Part shown: positions 8,085-15,818 of the stretch, in pieces
Position numbering within the stretch: position 1 is the first letter of the stretch
How the letters are laid out: each line of letters opens with the position of its first letter
Assembly: GCA_902496595.1 (NCBI GenBank)
Contig: CABVBV010000007.1
Coordinates: 1 to 36,236 of the forward strand
Source of the DNA: an uncultured Eubacteriales bacterium
GTDB taxonomy: Bacteria > Bacillota > Clostridia > Oscillospirales > Oscillospiraceae
Reading direction: 5' to 3'
DNA length: 36,236 bases
Notes under the pieces: model-generated
Databases searched by the model: none
Told to the model about the DNA's origin: nothing
The model's input: only the letters and a program-made list of their open reading frames with translations
Position numbers and translations under genes: made by a program

Positions 8085-9680
8085 CTATATCGTCTCCTGC
8101 ATTAGCTTCGAGAGCCGACGGCTTTCCTCGGGCGAGAGCTGCTTTTTTATGACGTTGTAGAAGTTTTTGGCGGAGCGGTACATCTTGGCCTGAAGAAGCA
8201 TCTCCAGCGTCAGGACGTTTATCTCGCTGTCGAGCTCCTCGATGTTCGCGGCGTTCGCCACGATGCGCAGCAGTTCCCTGGTCTTGCCCGTGTCCCGCAG
8301 GAGCAGGATGTGGCTCTTGAGCAGGTCGTTAAAGAGCACGCGATAGTAGTTTATCTTGGCCGAAAGCCAGATCTCGGCGTCGAAATTGGGCAGGAAGCTG
8401 CCCCTGTACATCTCAAGCGCACACTTCCCGGCCTCCAGCCTCTGCGTCCTGGGCAGGCTGCTGTCGAGGGCTCTGTGGGCCAGCTTTTCAAACTCCTCCG
8501 CGTCCACCCAGACGCTGAGGGCCCGGTTTATGCCGTAGGTGCCGCCGCCCGCCGTTATGACCGGGACGGGGCTGATGCTGTCGAAGAGCTTCCGCGTGCG
8601 GAAGGCCAGATTTTTTATGAGGCTGTATGGGTCGTCAATGACAGAGTCCGGCCAGATTATCTCCGCCAGCTCGTAGACCGGCACGACTCTCTGGCGGTTG
8701 CAGAGCAGATAGATGAAAAAAGTCCAGCATTGGACGGCGGAGAGGTTCTCCTCCTGCTGTATGCCCAGCCCCGTGCGTATGGCGAGGCCCCCGAGCAGAT
8801 ACACCTGCAGCTGGTTCTCCGGCGCCCGGGAGAGCGCCCGGCTCAGGTTCGCGGCGGAGACGGCGCTGCCGCGCATCCGCTCCGTGTGCAGCTCGCCCGC
8901 CGCCAGGATGGCGATGTTGCGCAAAACCGAGAGGTTCTCGGGCCGCTCCGCAAAGCGGTGAAAGCCGTCGAGGCAGACGAAACAGCGCATATCGCTCCTG
9001 ACCGGGAATGGTACCATCACGTAGTTCCAGGCCTCCATGCCCTTGTAGAGCTGCTCCTTGAGCTCGCCCTTCTGCTCGCTTTTGACGTAGCTCTCGCCGT
9101 GGAGCGGCTTTTGGCTCTCCCAGGCGTCCAGCATCGTCCTGACGCCGAACTCGTCCGTCTTGCGTATGTTCGCGATCTCGTCCGAAAAGCCGGTACGGCT
9201 CTCGCTGTATATGTCCACGACGCACTCGAGATCCGGATCCACCTCAAAGATGAAGCCCCGGTCTGCGGCGTAGACGAACATTGCCGTGCGCAGCAGCATG
9301 GCCATCGTTTCGGAGACGTCCAGGCGCTCCCGCCCCCAGCGCTGTCCGTGGGAGGCGAGCTCGTATTTGTTCAGGCAGTCGACATGGCCGCAATAGCCCG
9401 CCGGGCAGACGGAGTCGATACGCAAGACCTTGTCCCCCTCGCGCACGAGCGCCGAGTCGAGCACGGCCTCGCCCGCGCCTTCGAGCTCTGTGACCGTGAA
9501 GTCAAAGCTCCTGGCGTCGAGGTCTAGGCTCTCGAACGCCCGCCTTGCCGCGTCGTCCGAGCCAAAGAGCTCCCGCGCCGCCGCGTTCATGCCCAGTACC
9601 CGGCCATCCACAGCGTCGCTGACAACGACAGGCTGCTGCGAGCTCAAAAGTTCAGGCATTATCCCCTTGCTGATATCCAT
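8085..9680 (-). CDS. SARP/BTAD-type transcriptional regulator with N-terminal PAS- and GAF-like sensor regions
   Basis: The chosen start is ATG 9680 (531 aa), because a GGGGG ribosome site sits seven bases upstream; TTG 9698 and ATG 9686 are in frame but overlap that site. Residues about 10-100 look PAS-like (VVVSDAVDGRVLGMNAAARELFG). Residues about 125-280 resemble a GAF sensor. Residues about 289-385 fit the OmpR-like winged helix of SARP regulators, with YELAEIIWPD and a final GGGTYGIN wing. Residues about 390-515 fit the bacterial transcriptional activator (BTAD) helical repeat domain. The cysteine cluster CPAGYCGHVDC near residue 95 could hold metal or sense redox. It sits just upstream of the reductase operon on the same strand, so it is the likely regulator. 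This architecture is more usual in actinobacteria. Confidence 0.8.
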   Translation of the reverse strand: MDISKGIMPELLSSQQPVVVSDAVDGRVLGMNAAARELFGSDDAARRAFESLDLDARSFDFTVTELEGAGEAVLDSALVREGDKVLRIDSVCPAGYCGHVDCLNKYELASHGQRWGRERLDVSETMAMLLRTAMFVYAADRGFIFEVDPDLECVVDIYSESRTGFSDEIANIRKTDEFGVRTMLDAWESQKPLHGESYVKSEQKGELKEQLYKGMEAWNYVMVPFPVRSDMRCFVCLDGFHRFAERPENLSVLRNIAILAAGELHTERMRGSAVSAANLSRALSRAPENQLQVYLLGGLAIRTGLGIQQEENLSAVQCWTFFIYLLCNRQRVVPVYELAEIIWPDSVIDDPYSLIKNLAFRTRKLFDSISPVPVITAGGGTYGINRALSVWVDAEEFEKLAHRALDSSLPRTQRLEAGKCALEMYRGSFLPNFDAEIWLSAKINYYRVLFNDLLKSHILLLRDTGKTRELLRIVANAANIEELDSEINVLTLEMLLQAKMYRSAKNFYNVIKKQLSPEESRRLSKLMQETI

Positions 9681-9718
9681 TCTCATGCCCCCGTTCAAAG
9701 AGGTCTGGTATCCAACAT

Positions 9719-9748
9719 GATTATGCCATTCCGTGACAGCATAATCAA
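9719..9748 (-). promoter_or_regulatory. Sigma-70-like promoter of the SARP-type regulator, covered by a perfect dyad
   Basis: On the minus strand TTGATT (9748-9743) and CATAAT (9725-9720) are separated by exactly 17 bases. A perfect 8-bp inverted repeat, GATTATGC at 9719-9726 and GCATAATC at 9739-9746, overlaps both boxes. This geometry suggests a repressor or autoregulatory operator on the regulator's own promoter. The start codon is about 40 bases downstream. Confidence 0.6.
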
Positions 9749-9757
9749 CCCAAAATC

Positions 9758-9784
9758 AAGAAGGCCGCAAAACGCGACCTTCTT
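9758..9784 (-). terminator. Probable terminator of the SdpI-like gene
   Basis: Arms at 9758-9768 and 9774-9784 pair over 11 positions, with one G-U wobble when transcribed from the minus strand, around a short A/T loop. The hairpin is followed by a short T-rich stretch on the minus strand and lies 29 bases past the stop of the SdpI-like gene. Confidence 0.6.
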
Positions 9785-9813
9785 ATTCTATTGCGGCAGT
9801 CGGCTCGTACTCG

Positions 9814-10227
9814 TCACTGCTCATGATTTACGCCACGATTTGTCTCGCATTTCAGCCTTCTTCCCTCTTTGTCGAAGTTTTTCCTGAGTGCGAGCTCGGT
9901 CGGGATAATTGAGAGCAGCGGCGGGATGAGCTGAGCTCCGCAGACTATGCCGCCCACGATGCTGACGCGCTCCGTGTCCGCTCCAAACACGAAAAGCATG
10001 GCGATCACGGTCGCGGGCAGCATCACAAGACCCATTACCCACCATACCTTCCCGCAATACCTGTGCGCAAAATCCCAGGTCTCCTGGCTCTTCATAGACA
10101 TATTCGTCCTGTAGCCATAGTTCGAATTGATCTTCTTTGGAGCGTTCTTTATGAACCTTTTCCCCAGACTGAGCATCGCTGTCGGCACGATGAGATCCAT
10201 GACCAGCATGAATATCCAAAATCCCAT
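9814..10227 (-). CDS. SdpI-like integral membrane protein
   Basis: The product is 137 aa with three predicted membrane helices (about residues 3-22, 62-82 and 88-108). The segment NSNYGYRTNMSMKSQETW followed by DFAHRY near residues 34-56 matches the conserved block of the SdpI family. The founding member protects Bacillus subtilis against the SdpC cannibalism toxin; most homologues in other bacteria are of unknown role. ATG 10227 follows aggagg with a 7-base spacer. The gene stands alone: a terminator follows it and a stretch without a recognisable gene precedes it. No sdpC- or sdpR-like gene is in the window, so an immunity function is not supported here. Confidence 0.8.
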   Translation of the reverse strand: MGFWIFMLVMDLIVPTAMLSLGKRFIKNAPKKINSNYGYRTNMSMKSQETWDFAHRYCGKVWWVMGLVMLPATVIAMLFVFGADTERVSIVGGIVCGAQLIPPLLSIIPTELALRKNFDKEGRRLKCETNRGVNHEQ

Positions 10228-10452
10228 GATACACCTCCTGTTTACAGCTTAAAAACATCATCGGCGCCCGGGACATCCGGACGACGCAGTATAGATCGGT
10301 GGGGTCTTGCGGTTTTTGATAAAGGCGCTGCCGGATGCTGAGGCCGTACTTCCGGTCATTTCGGAGAGCGCCTCGGGCACACTGGAGTCCGAGCGCGGCG
10401 GCACCTTAGCTGAATGATAGGCTCGGCTCGTGCCGTCGATAGCTTGCTGCGT
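10228..10452. other. 225-base stretch without a recognisable gene
   Basis: It lies between the SdpI-like gene and the end of the AraC-type gene. It should hold the promoter of the first and the terminator of the second. An imperfect GC-rich dyad is visible around 10365-10400 and a short frame of 33 codons reads on the minus strand from about 10365, without a ribosome site. Neither is convincing as a functional element. Confidence 0.4.
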
Positions 10453-11640
10453 TCACCGGCCCATGTACTCGCTTGGCAGCCGGCCGGTGTATTTTTTGAA
10501 GACCCTTGAGAAGTGGCTCGGTGAGGAGAAGCCGAGGTAGGAGCTGATGCTTGTGAGGCTCTTGTCCGTGTAGTCCAGTAGCCTTTGCGCCTCCTCCGTC
10601 TTCTCCCTCAGTATGTAGTCCGTCAGGCTTTCTCCCGTCTCCGCCTTGAAGCGCTCGGAGAGGTAGGGCCGGCTCATGTACAGCTCCTTAGCCATGTCGT
10701 TCACGCTGATGCGCTCGCAGAGATGGCGCTGCACGTAGTTTGCCACCTTCAGCGCCAGCTCCGTCGAGCCCGCGCCGCGCAGCCGCGCCACGCGCCGGGT
10801 GTAGTCCGCGACCATGTGGTATTGCAGATTGGATATCCGCTCAGCGCTGCCCAGCAGCTCGCACTGCTGTATATACGAATCGCTCATGGCGAGCGCCTCC
10901 TCCGCGCCCATGCCGCCCGATATCGCGGCACGCGACACCAGCGTGCAGGTGACGATGAAGGTGTTCCTCAGCTGCCGCAGCTGGTCGCGGGCTATGACGC
11001 CGCCGCGCACCGCAGGCGCAGTCGCCGACCAGGCCTCCAGCCCCTGTACGTCCCCGCGCTGGACGATCTGCATTATCTGCCGCTCCACATCCATCGTATT
11101 GTGCGAGCCGCCGACCGGGCCCGCCGTGTGCGCGTCGTACTTTCGCCGCGCCGCTGCGCCGCGCAGCTCGCGCTGTTCCCTGTCGTAGATGGTCACGTCC
11201 TTGAGCTCGAGCCGTTCGCCGTTCAGCATGAAATTCACCGCGCACAGCATCTGGATGATGCTCTCGAGCGGCATCGGCACGATGGCCCGCATGGCGGAGA
11301 TGAACTCGCCCATCCTCTCCTGAGGCACGTCCGCCCTGAAGGCCAGCTCTCGCAGCTCGCGCTCGCCTCCGCCCACCTGGCTCACAGGGCCGACGATGAT
11401 CCTGGTCTCCCCCGAATTTACCACCCCGAAATAGTAGAAATCCGGAGTGACGTAATAGCCCACGTGCTCCGATATCCCCATGAGCTCCGCCTCGAACACC
11501 CGCATCGGATCCACAGGCAGCTTCACCAGCGAATGGTAAAACGTCCGCTCGCTTCCCTTGTAGACCCGTATCGGTATGCCGGAGAGATTCCCGAGAACCG
11601 TACAGATATAGCTCAGATCCGACTCAGTCAAGGCCTCCAC
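10453..11640 (-). CDS. AraC-family transcriptional regulator, probable activator of the rhamnoside operon
   Basis: The product is up to 395 aa. The last 100 residues are a typical AraC/XylS double helix-turn-helix (MAKELYMSRPYLSERFKAET, then YLGFSSPSHFSRVFKKYTGR). The long N-terminal region (about 290 aa) is not the usual cupin arm; it is a larger sensor-like domain seen in Firmicutes AraC regulators. The gene is divergent from the symporter-GH78-GH3-rhaBAD operon and shares a 135-base intergenic region with it, which makes control of that operon likely, with rhamnose or a rhamnoside as a plausible effector (inference). The start is uncertain. GTG 11640 lies only about 8 bases past the predicted transcription start; a TTG at 11631 has ggagg too close upstream. 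Confidence 0.85.
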   Translation of the reverse strand: MEALTESDLSYICTVLGNLSGIPIRVYKGSERTFYHSLVKLPVDPMRVFEAELMGISEHVGYYVTPDFYYFGVVNSGETRIIVGPVSQVGGGERELRELAFRADVPQERMGEFISAMRAIVPMPLESIIQMLCAVNFMLNGERLELKDVTIYDREQRELRGAAARRKYDAHTAGPVGGSHNTMDVERQIMQIVQRGDVQGLEAWSATAPAVRGGVIARDQLRQLRNTFIVTCTLVSRAAISGGMGAEEALAMSDSYIQQCELLGSAERISNLQYHMVADYTRRVARLRGAGSTELALKVANYVQRHLCERISVNDMAKELYMSRPYLSERFKAETGESLTDYILREKTEEAQRLLDYTDKSLTSISSYLGFSSPSHFSRVFKKYTGRLPSEYMGR

Positions 11641-11654
11641 CCCTTTTTCTTACC

Positions 11655-11683
11655 ATTATATGAAATACCTTACCAAATTGCAA
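11655..11683 (-). promoter_or_regulatory. Sigma-70-like promoter of the AraC-type regulator
   Basis: On the minus strand TTGCAA (11683-11678) and a perfect TATAAT (11660-11655) are separated by 17 bases. Transcription should begin near 11648, leaving almost no leader before the first possible start codon at 11640. Confidence 0.7.
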
Positions 11684-11705
11684 GAGAGCTTGCCGCTGCG
11701 CGTGC

Positions 11706-11711
11706 TATACT
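11706..11711 (+). promoter_or_regulatory. Candidate -10 box of the rhamnoside operon
   Basis: TATACT on the plus strand lies 64 bases before the symporter start. The hexamer 17 bases upstream (11683-11688) is not a -35 box; the nearest TTGCAA is 22 bases away. A good -10 without a -35 fits a promoter that depends on an AraC-type activator. Confidence 0.45.
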
Positions 11712-11775
11712 TTTCACAGAAACAAGGGCGCCGGGGCCTCCGGCGGAACTCAGAAATGAACCGGGAGGAAGGAAC

Positions 11776-13242
11776 ATGGGTAAAAAGCTGTTTGCGTGGA
11801 TCGAAAAACCTGTCTTTGGGAGCCGGATCAGGACGGAGGATGTGAGCCGCGGCGAGAAGTGGCTGGGCTACCTGCTCGGGCCGTCGGGTGCGCTGCTCTT
11901 AAACGCGGTGCTGGCGACGTATCTGAACGTCTACTACACCGACGTTTTGAATCTCACGGGGCTCTGGGGCGGGGCCTTCCTCGTGGTATTCCCGATAATC
12001 AGCAAGGTGCTGGACGCGGTGACGAACATAGTCATGGGCTATGTCATAGACCGCACGCGCACCAAAGAGGGCAAGGCGAGGCCCTGGCTGCTCATAAGCG
12101 CGCCCATGGTGGCGGTGACGGGCATACTGCTCTTCACCGTGCCGCAGTCCTCGACCGGCGTGCAGGCAGTGTGGGTCATGGTGAGCTACAACCTCTTCTA
12201 TTCTCTGGCCTACACCATCTTCAACATGAGCCACAGCCTCATGGTTCCGCTCTCCACGCGCAACAGCACGCAGCGCGGCGGCCTGTCGGTGTTCAACCAG
12301 ATAGCGAACGTCATGATGACGGGCATCCTCGTGGCGCTCATCTTCCCCATGCTCATCATGCCCGCCGTCGGCGTGGACAAGGGCAGGTGGGTGCTGCTCA
12401 TGAGCATACTGTCCATCCTGGCCCTGCCGCTCACGCTGCTGGAGTACTACTTCACGAAGGAGCGCGTGACGCTGGAGGGCAAACAGGACGAGGGCGACGC
12501 CAAGGCCGTGCCTTTCTTAAAGCAGCTCAAGGCCATCTTCACGGACAGGTTCATGCTCATCATCTACGTCTACTTCTTTATCAACACCCTCGGCACCGTG
12601 ATAAAGAACATGAGCCTCGTCTACTTCTGCAACTACGTCCTCGGCACCTACAACGACGGTGTGACGCAGACGATGATCTCGGTCATCGGCGGCATACCGA
12701 TGGGCATAGGCATCTTCGCCGTCTGGCCGCTGGCCAAGCGCTTCGGCAAGCGCAACCTCACCGTCGCGGGCTTCGTGCTCTTCGCGCTCGGCAGCGCGAT
12801 CTGCTGGCTGTTCCCGAAGAACATGGTCATCATGCTCGTCGGCCAGTTCATAAAGAACATCGGCGGCCTGCCCTGCTCCTACGTGTTCATGGCGCTCTTT
12901 GCCGACGTGCTCGACCACATGGAGTGGAAGACCGGCTTCCGCTCCGACGGCGTGGCGATGAGCATCTACAACACCATCTCCGTCGCCATGGTGGGGGTCT
13001 GCACCGGCATCTTCAACGGTATGCTGGCGGGCTCCGGCTACGTCGCGCCCTACTACGACGCCGCGGGAGAGTTCGTCGCCGTGCAGAGCGAGGCCGTGCA
13101 GGGCGTCATCACCTTCGGCTTCGTAGGGCTCGAGACCATCACCGGCGCGATACTCGCCGTCCTGCTGCTGTTCCTCAACGTCGAGAAGACCATAGGCAAA
13201 AAGCAGGCCGAGATAAAGGCCCGGAACGAAGGAGAGCAGTGA
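11776..13242 (+). CDS. GPH-family glycoside:cation symporter
   Basis: ATG 11776 follows gggaggaagg closely; a much longer open frame upstream runs antisense through the AraC-type gene and is not used. The product is 488 aa with about 12 membrane helices. It shows the marks of the glycoside-pentoside-hexuronide family (relatives of MelB and XynB): an early KWLGYLLGP segment with YLNVYYTDV, the loop MGYVIDRTRTKEGKARPWLL between helices 2 and 3, and HMEWKTGFRSDG near residue 385. It should carry a glycoside into the cell with a cation. As first gene of an operon encoding cytoplasmic GH78 and GH3 enzymes and rhaBAD, the likely cargo is an intact rhamnose-containing glycoside or rhamnose itself (inference). 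Confidence 0.9.
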   Translation: MGKKLFAWIEKPVFGSRIRTEDVSRGEKWLGYLLGPSGALLLNAVLATYLNVYYTDVLNLTGLWGGAFLVVFPIISKVLDAVTNIVMGYVIDRTRTKEGKARPWLLISAPMVAVTGILLFTVPQSSTGVQAVWVMVSYNLFYSLAYTIFNMSHSLMVPLSTRNSTQRGGLSVFNQIANVMMTGILVALIFPMLIMPAVGVDKGRWVLLMSILSILALPLTLLEYYFTKERVTLEGKQDEGDAKAVPFLKQLKAIFTDRFMLIIYVYFFINTLGTVIKNMSLVYFCNYVLGTYNDGVTQTMISVIGGIPMGIGIFAVWPLAKRFGKRNLTVAGFVLFALGSAICWLFPKNMVIMLVGQFIKNIGGLPCSYVFMALFADVLDHMEWKTGFRSDGVAMSIYNTISVAMVGVCTGIFNGMLAGSGYVAPYYDAAGEFVAVQSEAVQGVITFGFVGLETITGAILAVLLLFLNVEKTIGKKQAEIKARNEGEQ

Positions 13243-13251
13243 GGTGGAAAA

Positions 13252-15816
13252 ATGCGGGCGATACGTTTAAAATGTGAATATCTCAAAGACCCCGTCGGCA
13301 TCGGCATCCTCCGTCCGAGGCTCATGTGGAACTGCGAGGGCGGCCTGAGGCAGACGGCCTATGAGCTCGAGGCCGTCTCCGCCGAGGGCAGGCCGCTCTG
13401 GTCGAGCGGAACGGTGGAGAGCTCCTCCATGCGGGCCCGGTACGCCGGGGAAGCGCTCGCGAGCCGCGCTTCGGTGCGCTGGCGGGTGCGGCTGCGCGAC
13501 GAGGAGGATGTCTGGGGCGAGTGGAGCGGCTGGGCCTCCTTCGAGCTGGGCCTGCTCTCCTCCTCCGACTGGGAGGCCGAGTGGATAAGCGGAGATCACC
13601 GCGTCGACAGAAAGCGGCGCTATCCCGTCGACTGCTTCCGCCGCCGCTTCAGCTCCGGGAAAACAAAGCGGGCAAGGCTCTACATCACGGCCTGCGGGCT
13701 CTACGAGGCCAGGATAAACGGCGAGCGCGTGGGCGATTTCGTCCTCGCGCCGGGCATCACGGACTACCGGAAGCGCGTGCAGTACCAGGTCTACGACGTG
13801 GCGGCGCTCCTGCGCGAGGGAGAGAACGAGCTGACGGTGCAGCTCGCGGACGGCTGGTACCGCGGCTCCTGCGGCGCCTGGGGACTCAGGAACCAATACG
13901 GCACACAGACCAAGCTGCTGGCCCGGCTCGAACTCACCGGCGAGGACGGCTTCGTGCGCAGCGTTGCGAGCGGCCCGGACTGGGACTGGTCGAACGACGG
14001 GCCCATACGCTTCGCCGACATACAGGACGGCGAGGTCATAGACGCCCGCATGGCCCCCTCTTACTCCGGCCGGGCGCGGACGGCGAAGCACTCCGTCGTG
14101 CCCACTGCCTCGGACAACGTGCCCGTCACGGAGCACGAGCGCTTTTCGCCCGCGCTCATCACCACGCCCTCGGGCAAGAAGGTGCTGGACTTCGGCCAGA
14201 ACATCGCGGGCTGTGTCCGCTTCTCGCTCGAGGCGAAGGCCGGGCAGCGCGTCTTCCTGCGCTTCGGCGAGCTCATAGGCGAAGACGGCGAGTTCACGCA
14301 GAAGAACATTCAGTGCGCGACGAAAAAACGAGCCACGCCGCTGCAGCAGGCTGAATACATCTGCAAGGCCGGGAAAAACGAGTACAAGACGGCCTTCGCC
14401 ATCTTCGGTTTCCAGTACGTGCAGGTGGAGACGGACGTCCCCTTCGCTCCGGAGGACTTCGAGGCCATAGCGGTCTCCTCCGACATGGAGCGCACGGGCT
14501 GGTTCGAGAGCTCGAACGAGCTTTTGAACAAATTCTTCGAGAACACGGTCTGGAGCACTAAGAACAACCACGCCGACCTGCCCACCGACTGCCCCACTCG
14601 AGAGCGGCACGGCTGGACGGGAGACGCGCAGCTCTTCTGCGGCACGGCGGCCTACATCTTCGACTACGCGGCCATGGCCAGAAAGTACGAGCGCGACCTC
14701 ACGGACGGCCAGCACAAGAACGGCTGCTTCCCGCAGATCGTCCCCGTGGGCGGCACGGACTTCTACATGAAGGTCATGGACGGCTCGGCGGGCTGGTCGG
14801 ACGCCGGAGTGTTCATACCCTGGGAGATATACAAACGCTACGGCGACAGGGCCATACTCGAGGAGAACTACGACTCCATGAGAGCCTATACCCGCTTCAA
14901 GCTGCGCACGCTGGGCCGCCGGTATCCCACGGCGCGGCCCACGGGCGTACGCGGCGAGGCCCGGCGCTGGGTCTCGAACTACGGCCAGTCCTACGGGGAG
15001 TGGGCGGAGCCCGCGGAGATCCGGCCCTTCTCAACCTCGGACTTCGTCGTGCCCCACCCGGAGGAGACCACGGCCTACATAGCGCTGCTGCTCGACCGTA
15101 TGTCGGGCATAGCCGCCGAGCTCGGTCACGACGGCGAGGCCGCGGAGTACGCGAAGGCCGCCGGAAATGTGCGCCTCGGCTATCAGGCGCTGGTGGAGAC
15201 TGAACGCCACGGCCTCGACACCGACCGTCAGGCCAAGCTCGTGCGCCCGCTCTACCTCGGCCTGCTGAACGAAAAGCAGCGCGAATACGCGCAGAAGCGG
15301 CTCATAAAGGCCCTCGACGGCTACGGCTGGAGGCTCGGCACGGGCTTCCTCTCGACGCCGATGATCCTCTACGTGCTCGCGGACATGGATATCGAGTACG
15401 CTTACCGGCTGCTCGAGAACGAGGAGATACCCGGCTGGCTCTCGATGCCGAAAAACGGCGCGACGACCATCTGGGAGAGCTGGGAGGGCCCGAGGGCCCA
15501 GGGCGGCGTGGCCTCGCTCGACCACTACTCCAAGGGCGCGGCCTGCAGCTGGCTCTTCGACAGTATGTGCGGCATAAACCTCACGGGTGAAAACCGCTTT
15601 CTCATCGCCCCGAGGCCGGGCGGGCGCTTCACGCGGGCCTCGGCGGAGTATCTGAGCGTCTATGGCATGGTCAAGAGCGGCTGGGTACGCAGCGAGGGAA
15701 AGACGGAGTTCACGGTCACGGTGCCCTCAAACTGCACGGCCCTTGTGCGCCTGCCCGACGGCAGCGAGCGCGAGCAGGGCCCCGGCACGCAGCACTACAC
15801 GATACAGGAGGTCTGA
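13252..15816 (+). CDS. GH78 alpha-L-rhamnosidase (cytoplasmic)
   Basis: The product is 854 aa, a normal size for bacterial GH78. The N-terminal region has the fibronectin-like and beta-sandwich domains (ECEY-type start as LKCEYLKDPVGI, then WEAEWISGD near residue 105). The (alpha/alpha)6 catalytic barrel follows, with DCPTRERHGWTGD at residues 446-458 and TTIWESWEG near residue 740. These motifs line the acidic active site of the family. No signal peptide is present, so the enzyme acts inside the cell, releasing terminal L-rhamnose from imported glycosides. ATG 13252 lies 9 bases after the symporter stop behind gaggtgg, and the next gene begins 2 bases after its own stop. It is clearly part of the same transcript as the rhamnose catabolic genes. 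Confidence 0.93.
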   Translation: MRAIRLKCEYLKDPVGIGILRPRLMWNCEGGLRQTAYELEAVSAEGRPLWSSGTVESSSMRARYAGEALASRASVRWRVRLRDEEDVWGEWSGWASFELGLLSSSDWEAEWISGDHRVDRKRRYPVDCFRRRFSSGKTKRARLYITACGLYEARINGERVGDFVLAPGITDYRKRVQYQVYDVAALLREGENELTVQLADGWYRGSCGAWGLRNQYGTQTKLLARLELTGEDGFVRSVASGPDWDWSNDGPIRFADIQDGEVIDARMAPSYSGRARTAKHSVVPTASDNVPVTEHERFSPALITTPSGKKVLDFGQNIAGCVRFSLEAKAGQRVFLRFGELIGEDGEFTQKNIQCATKKRATPLQQAEYICKAGKNEYKTAFAIFGFQYVQVETDVPFAPEDFEAIAVSSDMERTGWFESSNELLNKFFENTVWSTKNNHADLPTDCPTRERHGWTGDAQLFCGTAAYIFDYAAMARKYERDLTDGQHKNGCFPQIVPVGGTDFYMKVMDGSAGWSDAGVFIPWEIYKRYGDRAILEENYDSMRAYTRFKLRTLGRRYPTARPTGVRGEARRWVSNYGQSYGEWAEPAEIRPFSTSDFVVPHPEETTAYIALLLDRMSGIAAELGHDGEAAEYAKAAGNVRLGYQALVETERHGLDTDRQAKLVRPLYLGLLNEKQREYAQKRLIKALDGYGWRLGTGFLSTPMILYVLADMDIEYAYRLLENEEIPGWLSMPKNGATTIWESWEGPRAQGGVASLDHYSKGAACSWLFDSMCGINLTGENRFLIAPRPGGRFTRASAEYLSVYGMVKSGWVRSEGKTEFTVTVPSNCTALVRLPDGSEREQGPGTQHYTIQEV

Positions 15817-15818
15817 GC

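Noticed and set aside
2942..9680. The operon as a classical bile-acid-inducible (bai) operon.
   Set aside because: There is no baiB-type CoA ligase, baiF-type CoA transferase or short-chain baiA dehydrogenase; only the enzyme classes overlap.
9814..10227. A toxin-immunity system around the SdpI-like gene.
   Set aside because: No sdpA, sdpB, sdpC or sdpR-like gene is adjacent, and SdpI-family proteins without toxins are common.
10228..10452. A 33-codon minus-strand frame and an imperfect dyad as a small gene or regulatory RNA.
   Set aside because: No ribosome site, no recognisable protein motif, and the dyad is imperfect with no T-run.
10585..11775. A long plus-strand open frame runs continuously into the symporter gene, as if the symporter had a 397-residue N-terminal extension.
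   Set aside because: It is antisense to the AraC-type gene, rich in Arg, His and Ala as expected from GC-rich shadows, and the symporter has its own ATG with a strong ribosome site at 11776.
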